From positions 1 to 27,956 of the forward strand of contig DATKLX010000005.1 in NCBI GenBank assembly GCA_035542155.1: a DNA stretch of 27,956 nt. The letters are read 5' to 3'. Source of the DNA: DATKLX01 sp035542155 (GTDB lineage: Bacteria; Chloroflexota; Anaerolineae; Anaerolineales; Anaerolineaceae). The notes under the pieces were generated by a model. That model did not search any database. It worked only from the letters and a program-made list of their open reading frames with translations, and was not told the origin of the DNA. Positions 10,144 to 18,804 of the stretch are shown here, in pieces (the stretch's first letter is position 1; every line of letters starts with the position of its first letter). The position numbers and the translations under genes were made by a program.

Positions 10144-13100
10144 ATGCAGTCGTTATCGGAAGGACAGACAGTGGGGATGAATTCTGAGCTTGACTTACCG
10201 GCAGAGGAGGTCTATGTTTTTCCGGCCTCCTACTCTCAACAGCGCCTGTGGTTTCTGGACCAGCTCGAACCGGGGAGTGCATTTTACAATATCCCTGCGG
10301 CCGTGCGCTTGCAGGGCCATTTAAATGTGTCCGCGCTTAGCACCGCGCTGAACGAGATCGTTCGCCGTCACGAAACCCTGCGGACAACATTTCACGTACA
10401 GGACGGCCAGCCTGTCCAGGTGATCGCCCTGGATCAACCGCTGAACCTATCCCTGGTAAACCTCCAGTCCTTGCCGGTTGAAGAAAGGGAGAGTGAAATT
10501 CAGCGGCTGGCGGTAGAGGAAGCCCGCCGGCCCTTTGATCTGCACCGCGGGCCCTTGTTCCGGGTGAGCCTGCTCGTTCTGGGGGTTGAGGAGCACGTTC
10601 TTCTGCTGACCATGCACCACATCATTTCCGATGGCTGGTCGATGGGGGTATTGATCCGCGAGATCGTGGTTCTGTATACGACTTTTTCACGTGGAGAGCC
10701 TTCACCGTTGCCGGACCTGCCCATCCAGTACGCCGATTTCACCATCTGGCAGCGCGACCGACTCGCGGGAATCGGCCTGCAGACCCAGATCGAGTACTGG
10801 AAAAAACAACTGGGGGAGAACCTCCCCGTTCTCAAACTACCTTCCGACCGCTCTCGCCCACCAGTGCAGTCGTTCCGCGGGGCATCCTTCTCTCGCAAAA
10901 TACCGGCTTCATTGTTATCCCGGGTCAAAACCTTCAGCCGGGCGGAAGGCGCGACCCTGTTCATGACCCTTCTGACCGCCTTTCAGGTCCTTCTGTACCG
11001 CTATACCGGGCAAGACGACCTGTGCGTGGGAACGCCTTACCACAGCCGGACCACCACGGAGCTGGAAGATCTAATCGGCTTCTTCGTCAATACCCTGGTC
11101 GTCCGGGGAGATCTTTCGGGCGAGCCCTCTTTCCGCGCCCTGCTCGCACGGATCAAACCGGTTATCCTGGACGCGTTTGCCAACCAGGATCTTCCTTTTG
11201 ACACCCTGGTAGAGATCCTCAAACCCGATCGCGACCTGAGCCACAACCCCATCTTTCAGGTCATGTTCATCTTACAGAATGCCCCGGTCCGCTGGTATTC
11301 ACTCCCGGGTTTGAATTTGACCAACATCGAAGCCGAAACAGGCACCTCCACGTTCGACCTGACCCTATCCCTGTCCGAAATGATCGACGGCATGGATGCC
11401 TCGATCGAATATAACACCGACCTTTTTGACGAAGACACGATCAGCGCCATGCTGGACCGATTTGAGCTGCTGCTGGAAGGAATCCTCACCAATCCTGACC
11501 AGTCCATCTCGACGATCCAAATCCTACTGGGTGAAGAACGCCGGGCGATACTGGAAGATTGGAACAATACAGTGCTGGTCGACCCGCGCTCAACGGCTAC
11601 CGTTCAGGGCCTGTTTGCGTCCCAGGCGGCTAAGCATCCCGATACGATCGCGCTGGTCTGGATGCCCCCGGAATCGAAAACCGGCGAACGCGAAATCCTG
11701 ACTTATGGGGAACTGGACCAGCGTTCGAACCGGCTTGCCCGGTTCCTGTCCCGGCTCGAAACCGGTCCGGACGTGGCTGTCGGTATTTGCATGGAACGCT
11801 CGCTGGAAATGGTGGTTGCAGTATTGGGTGTCTTAAAAGCGGGCTGCGCATATCTACCCATCGACCCTACATACCCCTCCGAACGACTCGCTTACATGCT
11901 TGCAGATTCGGGCGTATCGATCTTGCTGACTCAGGAACGCCTGGTCGCTAATCTTCCGGAACATTCCGCCCGGACGATTTGCATCGATGCTCAATGGCCA
12001 TCAATCGAGCTGGAAAGTGCGGAGCCGCTGGAAAACCGGACCAGTCCCGAAAACCTGGCCTACCTGATCTACACATCCGGGTCGACCGGCCGGCCAAAAG
12101 GGGTCCTCGTTCACCAGCGGAACCTGGTCAACGCTTACCTGGCCTGGGAAAAAGCATACGATCTGGGGGAGATACGCTCTCACCTGCAGATGGCGAATTT
12201 TGCCTTTGATGTATTCTCGGGGGACCTGGTTCGAGCCCTGTGTTCAGGTGGGAAACTGGTTCTGTGCCCGCGGGAATATCTCCTTTCACCGCAGGATTTA
12301 TACGGATTGATGGTTCACGAGTTGGTCGAATGCGCGGAGTTTGTCCCGGTAGTGCTGCGCGGGCTGATCCACTACCTGCAGGCCAGCCGCCAGGACCTGG
12401 CCTTTATGCGCCGGTTAATCTGCGGGTCGGACATCTGGTATGTGGAAGAGTTCAACCAGATCCGCAGCCTGTGCGGGCCGCAGACCCGGGTGATCAACTC
12501 GTTCGGGGTAACCGAAGCTACCATCGACAGCTCTTACTTTGAAGGCTCAGAGTTACCTTTCCCGCCTGACGCGGTTGTCCCAATCGGCAGACCCTATCCA
12601 AACCAGCGCCTGTATATCCTGGATAAGCATCTTCAACCCGTTCCTCCACTGGTCCACGGCGAGCTATTCGTGGGAGGCCTCAGTGTCGCCAAAGGATACC
12701 TGAACCAACCCGAGCTGACCGCACAAAAGTTTATCCCCGATCCCTTTGATACCACCCCAGGATCACGATTGTACCGGACGGGAGATCTGGCCCGGTATCT
12801 GAAAGACGGACAGATCGAATTCTTGGGTCGTCTCGACGAGCAGGTAAAAATCCGCGGCTTCCGCGTGGAAATTGGCGAGATCGAATCGGTCCTGCGCCAG
12901 CACCCGGCGGTACATGACGCCGTGGTCGTCGCGCGCGATGTGAACCCGGAAAAGAAAAGCGTCACCAGAGGGAAGAATCAGTGCCTGGTTGCTTACCTGG
13001 TGGCGGATATTTCCATGGACCGCATTCCCCTTCAGGCTCGCTGCCAGGTCAGCGCGATGCTGCCTGATTCGATGGTCGAGGCTGAGAGCCAGCCTGTAGA

Positions 13101-16100
13101 TCTGATGGCTATCGATCTCTCTGAAAAAGGGGCCTGTCTGGTCGATGTGCCCGTGGAGTGGAGCGCAGGCCAAAGCCTGATTGTGAAAATCAGTTTTCCG
13201 GACCAGGAGCAAGAGATGTCACTCGAAGGCCGGATTGTCTGGCGGCAGGGGATGGACGCTGGGGTGGTCTTCTACAGCGAGCCTGGGAAAGCGGTAGGGC
13301 TGCGCCCGGTCCTGCGCAAAGCCCGCGAAATTCAGCTCAAGGAAGCGGAACACGCGGTCACCGACCTGCGCCGCGGCAGGATCCGCATCCCAGTCAAAGC
13401 AGGATGCCGGATCGAATGGGACGGCGGCGAGTCCTTCGAAGCACAGGTGGAAAACCTCTCCACCGGAGGTCTTCGCTTGTCTGGCTCAGGACTGCCTTGG
13501 CAAAAAGGCCAATCTCTGCAGCTTTCGATCCACCTGCCTGAGGAGCTCCCCGAGCTGAATGTCGCCGGCACCGTCTGGTGGGTGCGGGGCAGCACGATCG
13601 GGATCCGCTTCGATCCGCGTGCTGGAGAACAGGCAAAGATCGACCAGGCGGTGGAAGCGCTTCTCCAAATGCAGGGCTTCAGTCTTGCCCACCTGCGTTC
13701 CTTCCTCAAAGCCCACCTGCCCGATTATATGTTTCCCGCGGCTTATGTCATCCTTGATAAACTGCCGCTGACCCCGAATGGCAAAGTCAACCGCCAGGCG
13801 CTGCCGGAGCCCGAGATTTCACGCCAGGAATGGGAAGAGACCTATGTCGCTCCCAGCACCCCCACGGAAGAAACCCTGCTGGGGATCTGGAGCCAGATCC
13901 TGGATCTGGAACCGGCGCGGATCAGCATGCAAGATAATTTCTTTGACCTGGGTGGACATTCGCTCCTGGCCACCCAGGTCATCTCCAGGGTCAGGGATGT
14001 TTTCCAGGTCGATTTACCCCTGCGGAGAATATTCGAATCCCCCACGATCGCCTCCTTCGCCGCAGAAATCGATGAGGCCCGGCGTACCCAGGCAGGTGTT
14101 CAGGGCGGCTCGATCCAGCCCGTCTCGCGCGACCAGGATCTACCCCTGTCGTTTGCACAACAGCGCCTGTGGTTCCTGGACCAGCTCGAGCCGAATAGCC
14201 CCTTCTATAACATCCCCGAGTCGGTTCATCTGACCGGCAAGCTGGACATTGGGATCTTCGAACGGGCGCTGAATGAAGTGGTTCGCCGCCACGAGATCCT
14301 TCGCACCACCTTCGAAACCATCGATGGCAAGCCCATCCAGCGTATTGCGGCGGAAAGCAAAATGCGTGTGAAGGTCATCGACCTGGAAGGGTTGCCCGCC
14401 GACGCGCGCGATCGGGAAGTGATCCGTCTGGCCCAGATCGAAGCCCAACAGCCCTTCAACCTGGCGGTTTGGCCGTTGATGCGCGTCCTTCTGCTGCGCC
14501 TATCCGCGGAAGATCACGTCATCCTGATCACCATGCATCACATCATCGGGGATGATTGGTCGACGAACGTCCTCGTCCAGGAAATCACTCAACTGTATGC
14601 CGCCTTCTCCGCTGGAAAAGCCTCCCCGCTCCCCGGGCTTCCCATCCAGTACGCGGACTACGCCGTCTGGCAAAAGGGATGGATGCAAGGGGAGGTGCTG
14701 GAACGTCAACTCAGCTTCTGGAAAGAGATGCTGGCAGGTCTCCCCCCGCTCCTCGAGCTGCCCACAGATCGACCTCGACCAGCGGTGCAGTCGTTCCGCG
14801 GCGCTTACCAGACGTTCGGTCTCTCGTCCGAGCTGTCTGCGCGGATCCGGGCTCTCTGCCAGCAAGAAAATGCGACCCTGTTCATGCTGATCCTGGCTGC
14901 ATTCCAGGTTCTCCTGGCCCGTTACAGTGGTCAGGAGGATATCAGCGTGGGCACCCCCATCGCCAACCGCAACCGCGCGGATATCGAGCCGCTGATCGGA
15001 TTTTTTGTCAACACGCTCGTCCTGCGAACCGATCTTTCCGGAGATCCGTCTTTTCGCGACCTGCTCAAGCGCGTCCGCGAAATCGCATTTTCAGCATATG
15101 CCCACCAGGATATGCCCTTTGAGAAGATTGTCGACGCCCTGCAGCCCGAGCGAAACCTCAGTTACACGCCGCTCTTCCAGGTGATGCTGGTTTTTCAAAA
15201 TACTCCGCAGCGCATCCAGGAATTCCCCGGGATGAGCGTTTCCCCACTGGAGGTCCACAGCGGAACGGCCAAATTCGACCTGACCCTCTTTATGCTCGAA
15301 GAGGGCGAGCAAATCGGTGGCGCCCTGGAATACAACACCGACCTGTTCGATGACTCGACAATCACCCGCCTGATCAACCATTTCCAGGTGCTCCTGGAAG
15401 GGATCGTCCAGAACCCGGACCAAACCTTAGGCCACCTCCCGCTGCTCACCCTCGCTGAAAGCCAGCAGATCATCGAAGGGTGGAACGATACGCAGGCGGA
15501 ATTCCCATCCCACCTCTGCGCCCATCAATTGATCGAGGAGCAGATCTCCCGTACTCCCGACGCGGTGGCGGTCACGTTCCAGGGCAGCTCGCTGACTTAC
15601 GCCGGGCTAAACCGGCAGGCTAACCAGTTGGCCCAGTTCCTCCGCAAGCGTGGGGTCGGTCCAGAGGTTTGCGTGGGCATATGTATGGAGCGCTCGCTGG
15701 AACTAATGGTGGGTTTCCTGGGAATCTGGAAAGCCGGGGGCGCCTATATCCCCATCGATCCCCATTATCCCCCCGACCGCCTGGCGTTTATGCTGGAGGA
15801 CTCCCGGGTCCCTGTTTTGCTGACCCAGGAAAGGCTGCTCGCCGGGTTGCCTGAAATGGGCGTAGAGGTGATCTGCCTGGATCGGGATTGGGATGTCATT
15901 GCCCAGGAAAGCGATGTACCCGCCGAAAGTGGTGTAGGCCCCGATAATCTGGCCTATGTGATCTACACCTCCGGGTCCACCGGAAAGCCAAAAGGCGCGA
16001 TGATCATTCACCGCGGTCTGGTCAATTACCTGACCTGGTGCCAGCGCGCTTACCCGCTGGTCGAAGGTCGAGGGACGCCGGTTCATTCATCGATCTCCTT

Positions 16101-18216
16101 CGATCTGACCGTCACCAGCCTTTTCCCGGCACTGCTGGCCGGAAAGACGGTCTTCATGCTCCCCGAGGATCAGGGCGTGGAGGCGCTCTCCGAGTTTTTG
16201 AGCCGCGAGAAGGACCTCAGCCTGATCAAGATCACCCCGGCGCACCTCAAATTGATTGGCGAGCAGGTCAACCCGCGAGAAGCTGCCCGGCTCACCCATT
16301 CCTTTATCATTGGGGGCGAAAACCTGCTGGTGGACCACATCGCCGCCTGGCAGGAAAATGCCCCGGCGACCGACCTGGTCAACGAGTACGGGCCGACCGA
16401 GACTGTCGTGGGCTGCTGCGTCTACACCGCGCCCCGCGGAAAACACAAAACCGGCGTCATTCCTATCGGCAAGCCGATCATCAATACCCGCCTGTATGTC
16501 CTCGACCGATTCCTCCAGCCAGTCCCGGTCGGTGTGCGTGGTGAGCTGTACATCGCAGGAGCAGGCGTGGCGCGCGGATACCTGAACCGGCCCGAGCTCA
16601 CCGCTGAACGCTTCCTCCCCGATCCATTCAGCGTCAATCCGGAAGACCGGATGTACAAGACCGGGGACGTGGTCCGCTATCTACCCGATGGGAACATAGA
16701 GTGCCTGGGCCGGGTCGATTTCCAGATCAAGCTGCGCGGTTTCCGCATCGAGCTGGGCGAAATTGAGGCCTTGTTAGGCCAGTTTACGGGCATCAAAGAA
16801 GCCGCGGCCTGGGTGTTGGAAGAAAACGAGCGCAAGCGGCTGGTGGCCTATCTGGTACCCGATGACCTCAACACGACACCCAACCTGGACCGCCTGCGCG
16901 GCTTCCTCCAGACCCGCCTGCCCGATTACATGATCCCCTCAGCCTTTGTCGTCCTGGACCACCTGCCGCTGACCCCCAACGGCAAGCTCGACCGCAAGGC
17001 GCTGCCCCATCCCGTCGACCCGGCATCGCAAGAGGGCGGTTCTGAACGGGTAGCCCCACGGACCCAGGCGGAACAAATCCTGGCCGCGATCTGGCGCGAG
17101 ATGCTGGGCCTGCAAGAGGTCAGCGTCGAGGATAATTTCTTCGAGCTGGGCGGGGATTCGATCGTGAGCATCCAGATTGTGTCCCGCGCCAGGCAGGCCG
17201 GCTTGAACCTCTCGCCGCGAATGATCTTTGAATTTCCAACCATCGCCGGGCTCGCCCAGGCGGGCAGCAGCAAACTCGTCCAGGCAGAACAGGGTCTGGT
17301 TGATGGAGAAGTCGACCTGACACCCATCCAGACCTGGTTCACGAACCTGAACCTCTCGCGGCCAAATCACTGGAACCAATCGCTCCTGCTGAAGTTCAAT
17401 GAGGAGCCGAATCCATCCCAGACCGAGCAGATCGTCCTGGCGCTGCTTGCCCACCACGACGCCCTACGGTTGAGGTTCTTCTTAGGCAGCGATGGCGCCT
17501 GGAATGCCGAGCACGCTCCGCTGCCAGAGAAAGCGCCCGTGATCTGGCAGGACCTTTCTACCCTGGCCGACACCGACCGCGAAGCCGCCCTGGGCCAGGT
17601 AGCCGAAGAGCTGCAGAGCAGCCTGAACCTGGAAAGAGGAGAGGTGATCCGCTTTGGCGTCTGCTGGCTGGGTGAAGAGCGCGGTGGACGGTTGTTGATC
17701 ACCGCTCACCACCTGGTCATGGATGGAGTCTCCTGGCGCATCCTGCTCGAAGACCTGGGCGCGATATTCAGCCAGATGAGCCAGAACCTCCCGGTCGTCC
17801 TGCCTCCGAAAACCACCTCCTTCCGGGAATGGTCGCAAGCCCTGGCGGTGTATGCTCGCAGCCAAGCTGTGCTGGATGAGACCGCTTACTGGCTGAATCC
17901 CGCGGTCCACAAAATGGCTCGCATTCGTCTGGACCATCCGGGTGGGTCGAACACCGAAGCAGATGCACGTAGCATCACCGTCGGGCTGAATTGGAACGAA
18001 ACCCACGAACTGCTCCACTCAGCTCCGGCAGCTTATCACTGCGAAGTCCAGACCTTGCTGGTCGCGGCCCTGGTGCACGCGCTGCGCGCCTGGTCGAGAA
18101 AATCCGCATGGCAGATCGAGCTGGAAGGCCATGGCAGAGAGGAGATCGACCGGCCCGTAGATCTCTCGCGGACGATCGGTTGGTTTACTACCCAGTATCC
18201 TCTGCGGGTCTGGTGA
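10144..18216 (+). CDS. NRPS, two modules: C-A(tandem PilZ insert)-T-C-A-T-E, E truncated by in-frame TGA
   Basis: 2690 residues to the stop. The first C domain is LCL-like, HHIISDG at 158-164. First A domain: A3 at 643, the FDVFSGD pocket motif at 688-694, NSFGVTE at 785-791, A8 at 904. Its code D-V-G-E-L-C-S-I-D-K is close to the ornithine/diaminobutyrate codes of tyrocidine, bacitracin and polymyxin synthetases. Between A8 and A9, residues about 956-1180 are foreign to the fold and read as two PilZ domains. The A domain then resumes (LPDYM at 1192-1196, A10 Lys1214). Carrier Ser1273. The second C domain has HHIIGDD at 1465-1471, with Asp in place of the usual final Gly. Second A domain: code D-L-T-K-I-G-E-V-G-K, essentially the asparagine code. 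Carrier GGDSI, Ser2339. The E domain from about 2390 has HHLVMDG (2522-2528), EGHGRE (2661-2666) and RTIGWFT, then stops at 18214. The start at 10144 has an AAGGAAC ribosome site 1-2 nt from the upstream stop; Met12 (10177) is a less supported alternative. Confidence 0.93.
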   Translation: MQSLSEGQTVGMNSELDLPAEEVYVFPASYSQQRLWFLDQLEPGSAFYNIPAAVRLQGHLNVSALSTALNEIVRRHETLRTTFHVQDGQPVQVIALDQPLNLSLVNLQSLPVEERESEIQRLAVEEARRPFDLHRGPLFRVSLLVLGVEEHVLLLTMHHIISDGWSMGVLIREIVVLYTTFSRGEPSPLPDLPIQYADFTIWQRDRLAGIGLQTQIEYWKKQLGENLPVLKLPSDRSRPPVQSFRGASFSRKIPASLLSRVKTFSRAEGATLFMTLLTAFQVLLYRYTGQDDLCVGTPYHSRTTTELEDLIGFFVNTLVVRGDLSGEPSFRALLARIKPVILDAFANQDLPFDTLVEILKPDRDLSHNPIFQVMFILQNAPVRWYSLPGLNLTNIEAETGTSTFDLTLSLSEMIDGMDASIEYNTDLFDEDTISAMLDRFELLLEGILTNPDQSISTIQILLGEERRAILEDWNNTVLVDPRSTATVQGLFASQAAKHPDTIALVWMPPESKTGEREILTYGELDQRSNRLARFLSRLETGPDVAVGICMERSLEMVVAVLGVLKAGCAYLPIDPTYPSERLAYMLADSGVSILLTQERLVANLPEHSARTICIDAQWPSIELESAEPLENRTSPENLAYLIYTSGSTGRPKGVLVHQRNLVNAYLAWEKAYDLGEIRSHLQMANFAFDVFSGDLVRALCSGGKLVLCPREYLLSPQDLYGLMVHELVECAEFVPVVLRGLIHYLQASRQDLAFMRRLICGSDIWYVEEFNQIRSLCGPQTRVINSFGVTEATIDSSYFEGSELPFPPDAVVPIGRPYPNQRLYILDKHLQPVPPLVHGELFVGGLSVAKGYLNQPELTAQKFIPDPFDTTPGSRLYRTGDLARYLKDGQIEFLGRLDEQVKIRGFRVEIGEIESVLRQHPAVHDAVVVARDVNPEKKSVTRGKNQCLVAYLVADISMDRIPLQARCQVSAMLPDSMVEAESQPVDLMAIDLSEKGACLVDVPVEWSAGQSLIVKISFPDQEQEMSLEGRIVWRQGMDAGVVFYSEPGKAVGLRPVLRKAREIQLKEAEHAVTDLRRGRIRIPVKAGCRIEWDGGESFEAQVENLSTGGLRLSGSGLPWQKGQSLQLSIHLPEELPELNVAGTVWWVRGSTIGIRFDPRAGEQAKIDQAVEALLQMQGFSLAHLRSFLKAHLPDYMFPAAYVILDKLPLTPNGKVNRQALPEPEISRQEWEETYVAPSTPTEETLLGIWSQILDLEPARISMQDNFFDLGGHSLLATQVISRVRDVFQVDLPLRRIFESPTIASFAAEIDEARRTQAGVQGGSIQPVSRDQDLPLSFAQQRLWFLDQLEPNSPFYNIPESVHLTGKLDIGIFERALNEVVRRHEILRTTFETIDGKPIQRIAAESKMRVKVIDLEGLPADARDREVIRLAQIEAQQPFNLAVWPLMRVLLLRLSAEDHVILITMHHIIGDDWSTNVLVQEITQLYAAFSAGKASPLPGLPIQYADYAVWQKGWMQGEVLERQLSFWKEMLAGLPPLLELPTDRPRPAVQSFRGAYQTFGLSSELSARIRALCQQENATLFMLILAAFQVLLARYSGQEDISVGTPIANRNRADIEPLIGFFVNTLVLRTDLSGDPSFRDLLKRVREIAFSAYAHQDMPFEKIVDALQPERNLSYTPLFQVMLVFQNTPQRIQEFPGMSVSPLEVHSGTAKFDLTLFMLEEGEQIGGALEYNTDLFDDSTITRLINHFQVLLEGIVQNPDQTLGHLPLLTLAESQQIIEGWNDTQAEFPSHLCAHQLIEEQISRTPDAVAVTFQGSSLTYAGLNRQANQLAQFLRKRGVGPEVCVGICMERSLELMVGFLGIWKAGGAYIPIDPHYPPDRLAFMLEDSRVPVLLTQERLLAGLPEMGVEVICLDRDWDVIAQESDVPAESGVGPDNLAYVIYTSGSTGKPKGAMIIHRGLVNYLTWCQRAYPLVEGRGTPVHSSISFDLTVTSLFPALLAGKTVFMLPEDQGVEALSEFLSREKDLSLIKITPAHLKLIGEQVNPREAARLTHSFIIGGENLLVDHIAAWQENAPATDLVNEYGPTETVVGCCVYTAPRGKHKTGVIPIGKPIINTRLYVLDRFLQPVPVGVRGELYIAGAGVARGYLNRPELTAERFLPDPFSVNPEDRMYKTGDVVRYLPDGNIECLGRVDFQIKLRGFRIELGEIEALLGQFTGIKEAAAWVLEENERKRLVAYLVPDDLNTTPNLDRLRGFLQTRLPDYMIPSAFVVLDHLPLTPNGKLDRKALPHPVDPASQEGGSERVAPRTQAEQILAAIWREMLGLQEVSVEDNFFELGGDSIVSIQIVSRARQAGLNLSPRMIFEFPTIAGLAQAGSSKLVQAEQGLVDGEVDLTPIQTWFTNLNLSRPNHWNQSLLLKFNEEPNPSQTEQIVLALLAHHDALRLRFFLGSDGAWNAEHAPLPEKAPVIWQDLSTLADTDREAALGQVAEELQSSLNLERGEVIRFGVCWLGEERGGRLLITAHHLVMDGVSWRILLEDLGAIFSQMSQNLPVVLPPKTTSFREWSQALAVYARSQAVLDETAYWLNPAVHKMARIRLDHPGGSNTEADARSITVGLNWNETHELLHSAPAAYHCEVQTLLVAALVHALRAWSRKSAWQIELEGHGREEIDRPVDLSRTIGWFTTQYPLRVW
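13015..13287 (+). other. PilZ-like domain 1 inserted in adenylation domain
   Basis: This covers residues about 958-1048 of the third NRPS. It shows the PilZ layout: RIP strand at 960-962, then D991-x-S993-x-x-G996 (DLSEKG), followed by a beta-rich stretch ending in GRIVWR and GVVFY. The first Arg of the RxxxR motif is not at its expected place (residue 956 is Ile), so ligand binding by this copy is doubtful. It may be structural or a dimerization copy, as in proteins with tandem PilZ domains. The family call rests on motif order and alternating beta pattern read by eye; no profile search was possible. Confidence 0.72.
13363..13623 (+). other. PilZ domain 2 inserted in adenylation domain, intact c-di-GMP signature
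   Basis: This covers residues about 1074-1160 of the third NRPS. It has R1077-x-x-x-R1081 followed by I-P, then 23 residues later N1104-x-S1106-x-x-G1109 (NLSTGG), then strands ending in VWWVRG and GIRFDP. This is the arrangement of canonical cyclic-di-GMP-binding PilZ domains, in which the two arginines and the (D/N)xSxxG loop hold the dinucleotide. An acidic helix (1161-1178) then returns to the adenylation fold, which resumes at LRSFL (1184-1188). The insert keeps the reading frame and has base composition like its surroundings, so it looks like an established part of the protein and not a recent disruption. Confidence 0.85.
18214..18216 (+). other. In-frame TGA interrupting the epimerization domain
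   Basis: The codon follows YPLRVW and precedes PDRGDLQKSL in the same frame. Compared with the E domain ending near 3600, the stretch between the E5 (GWFT) and E6 (GYG) motifs has exactly the same length if the TGA is counted as one codon. The reading frame at 18210-18227 shifted by one (ctg gtg acc gga ccg) gives LVTGP, a natural-looking link. This raises the possibility of a missing base near 18208-18210 and an extra G in the GGGG run at 18224-18227. Confidence 0.8.
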
Positions 18217-18231
18217 CCGGACCGGGGCGAT

Positions 18232-18750
18232 TTGCAGAAGAGCCTCTTGATTGTAAAAGAAGCGTTGCGCGGTCTGCCGGGCAATGGGTTAGGATACGGA
18301 TTGCTGCGCACCTATCATCCTGACCCCGAGGTCCGCCGCCAACTCGCCAGACTGCCAGATCCAGAAATCAGCTTCAACTATCTTGGCCAGTTCGATGCTC
18401 TGCTCGAGGACAGCCCTTTCAGCCTGTCTGGGGAACCGCGCGGCGCGGAGCGCAGCCCGGAGGACCGCCGGACTGTTCTTTGGGATATCACCGGCGGAGT
18501 GTTGGACGGCGTGCTCGGCTTCGATTGGACCTACAGCCAGAAGCTGCACGATCCCGCCACGATAGAACGCGTCTCAAATGAGTTTATCCAATCGCTGCGC
18601 CAACTGATCTACGAAAAGGACCGGCCCACCGCAGAATTCTTCTCTACGGAGGATTTTAAGGAATTCGGTTGGGATGCATCTGACTTCAAAGAAATCTTGG
18701 AAGAGCTCGATCAAGACGACCCTTCTGACCTGGACGGAGATATAAGATGA
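18232..18750 (+). CDS. C-terminal remainder of the epimerization domain plus donor docking tail
   Basis: This stretch is in the same frame as the third NRPS gene, separated from it only by the TGA at 18214. It carries the E6 motif (GNGLGYG) and E7 motif (FNYLGQ), then WDITGG and a WTYSQKLHD stretch as at the end of an E domain. The last 30 residues are acidic (DFKEIL, EELDQDD) and resemble a donor docking helix that would pair with the N-terminus of the next NRPS. The only nearby start would be TTG at 18232, with no convincing ribosome site, so it is unlikely to be a gene of its own. It most likely belongs to one continuous protein of about 2868 residues (10144-18750), either because the assembly carries a compensating indel pair or because the stop is read through. 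Otherwise it is the remnant of a newly broken E domain. Confidence 0.7.
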   Translation: MQKSLLIVKEALRGLPGNGLGYGLLRTYHPDPEVRRQLARLPDPEISFNYLGQFDALLEDSPFSLSGEPRGAERSPEDRRTVLWDITGGVLDGVLGFDWTYSQKLHDPATIERVSNEFIQSLRQLIYEKDRPTAEFFSTEDFKEFGWDASDFKEILEELDQDDPSDLDGDIR

Positions 18751-18804
18751 GGTGGTTGGGATGAAAAAGGCACACGAAAAGTTGGAGGCGTAAGGACTCT
18801 GGTT
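18747..18804 (+). other. Short junction with overlapping mini-ORFs and the ribosome site of the terminal NRPS
   Basis: An ATG at 18747 overlaps the upstream TGA and opens a five-codon frame ending at 18764. A second ATG at 18761 overlaps that stop and runs ten codons to TAA at 18793. AAGGA at 18792-18796 then lies eight bases before the ATG at 18805. This could pass ribosomes from one gene to the next, but such short frames also arise by chance. Confidence 0.35.

Noticed and set aside
13009..13683. Insert in the A domain as a methyltransferase, as in known interrupted A domains
   Set aside because: No SAM-binding glycine-rich motif is seen. The length (about 225 residues, against about 400 for many inserts) and the RxxxR plus NxSxxG pattern fit PilZ.
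13009..13683. Insert as a transposon or intron scar
   Set aside because: It is in frame, has no terminal repeats or target duplication that I can see, and carries ordered domain motifs with base composition like its neighbours.
18214..18216. Reassigned TGA (Trp or selenocysteine) in the third NRPS
   Set aside because: TGA is a normal stop elsewhere here (3727-3729 and 24163-24165, both with overlapping starts). The site has no matching Cys/Trp in the other E domain and no evident insertion hairpin.
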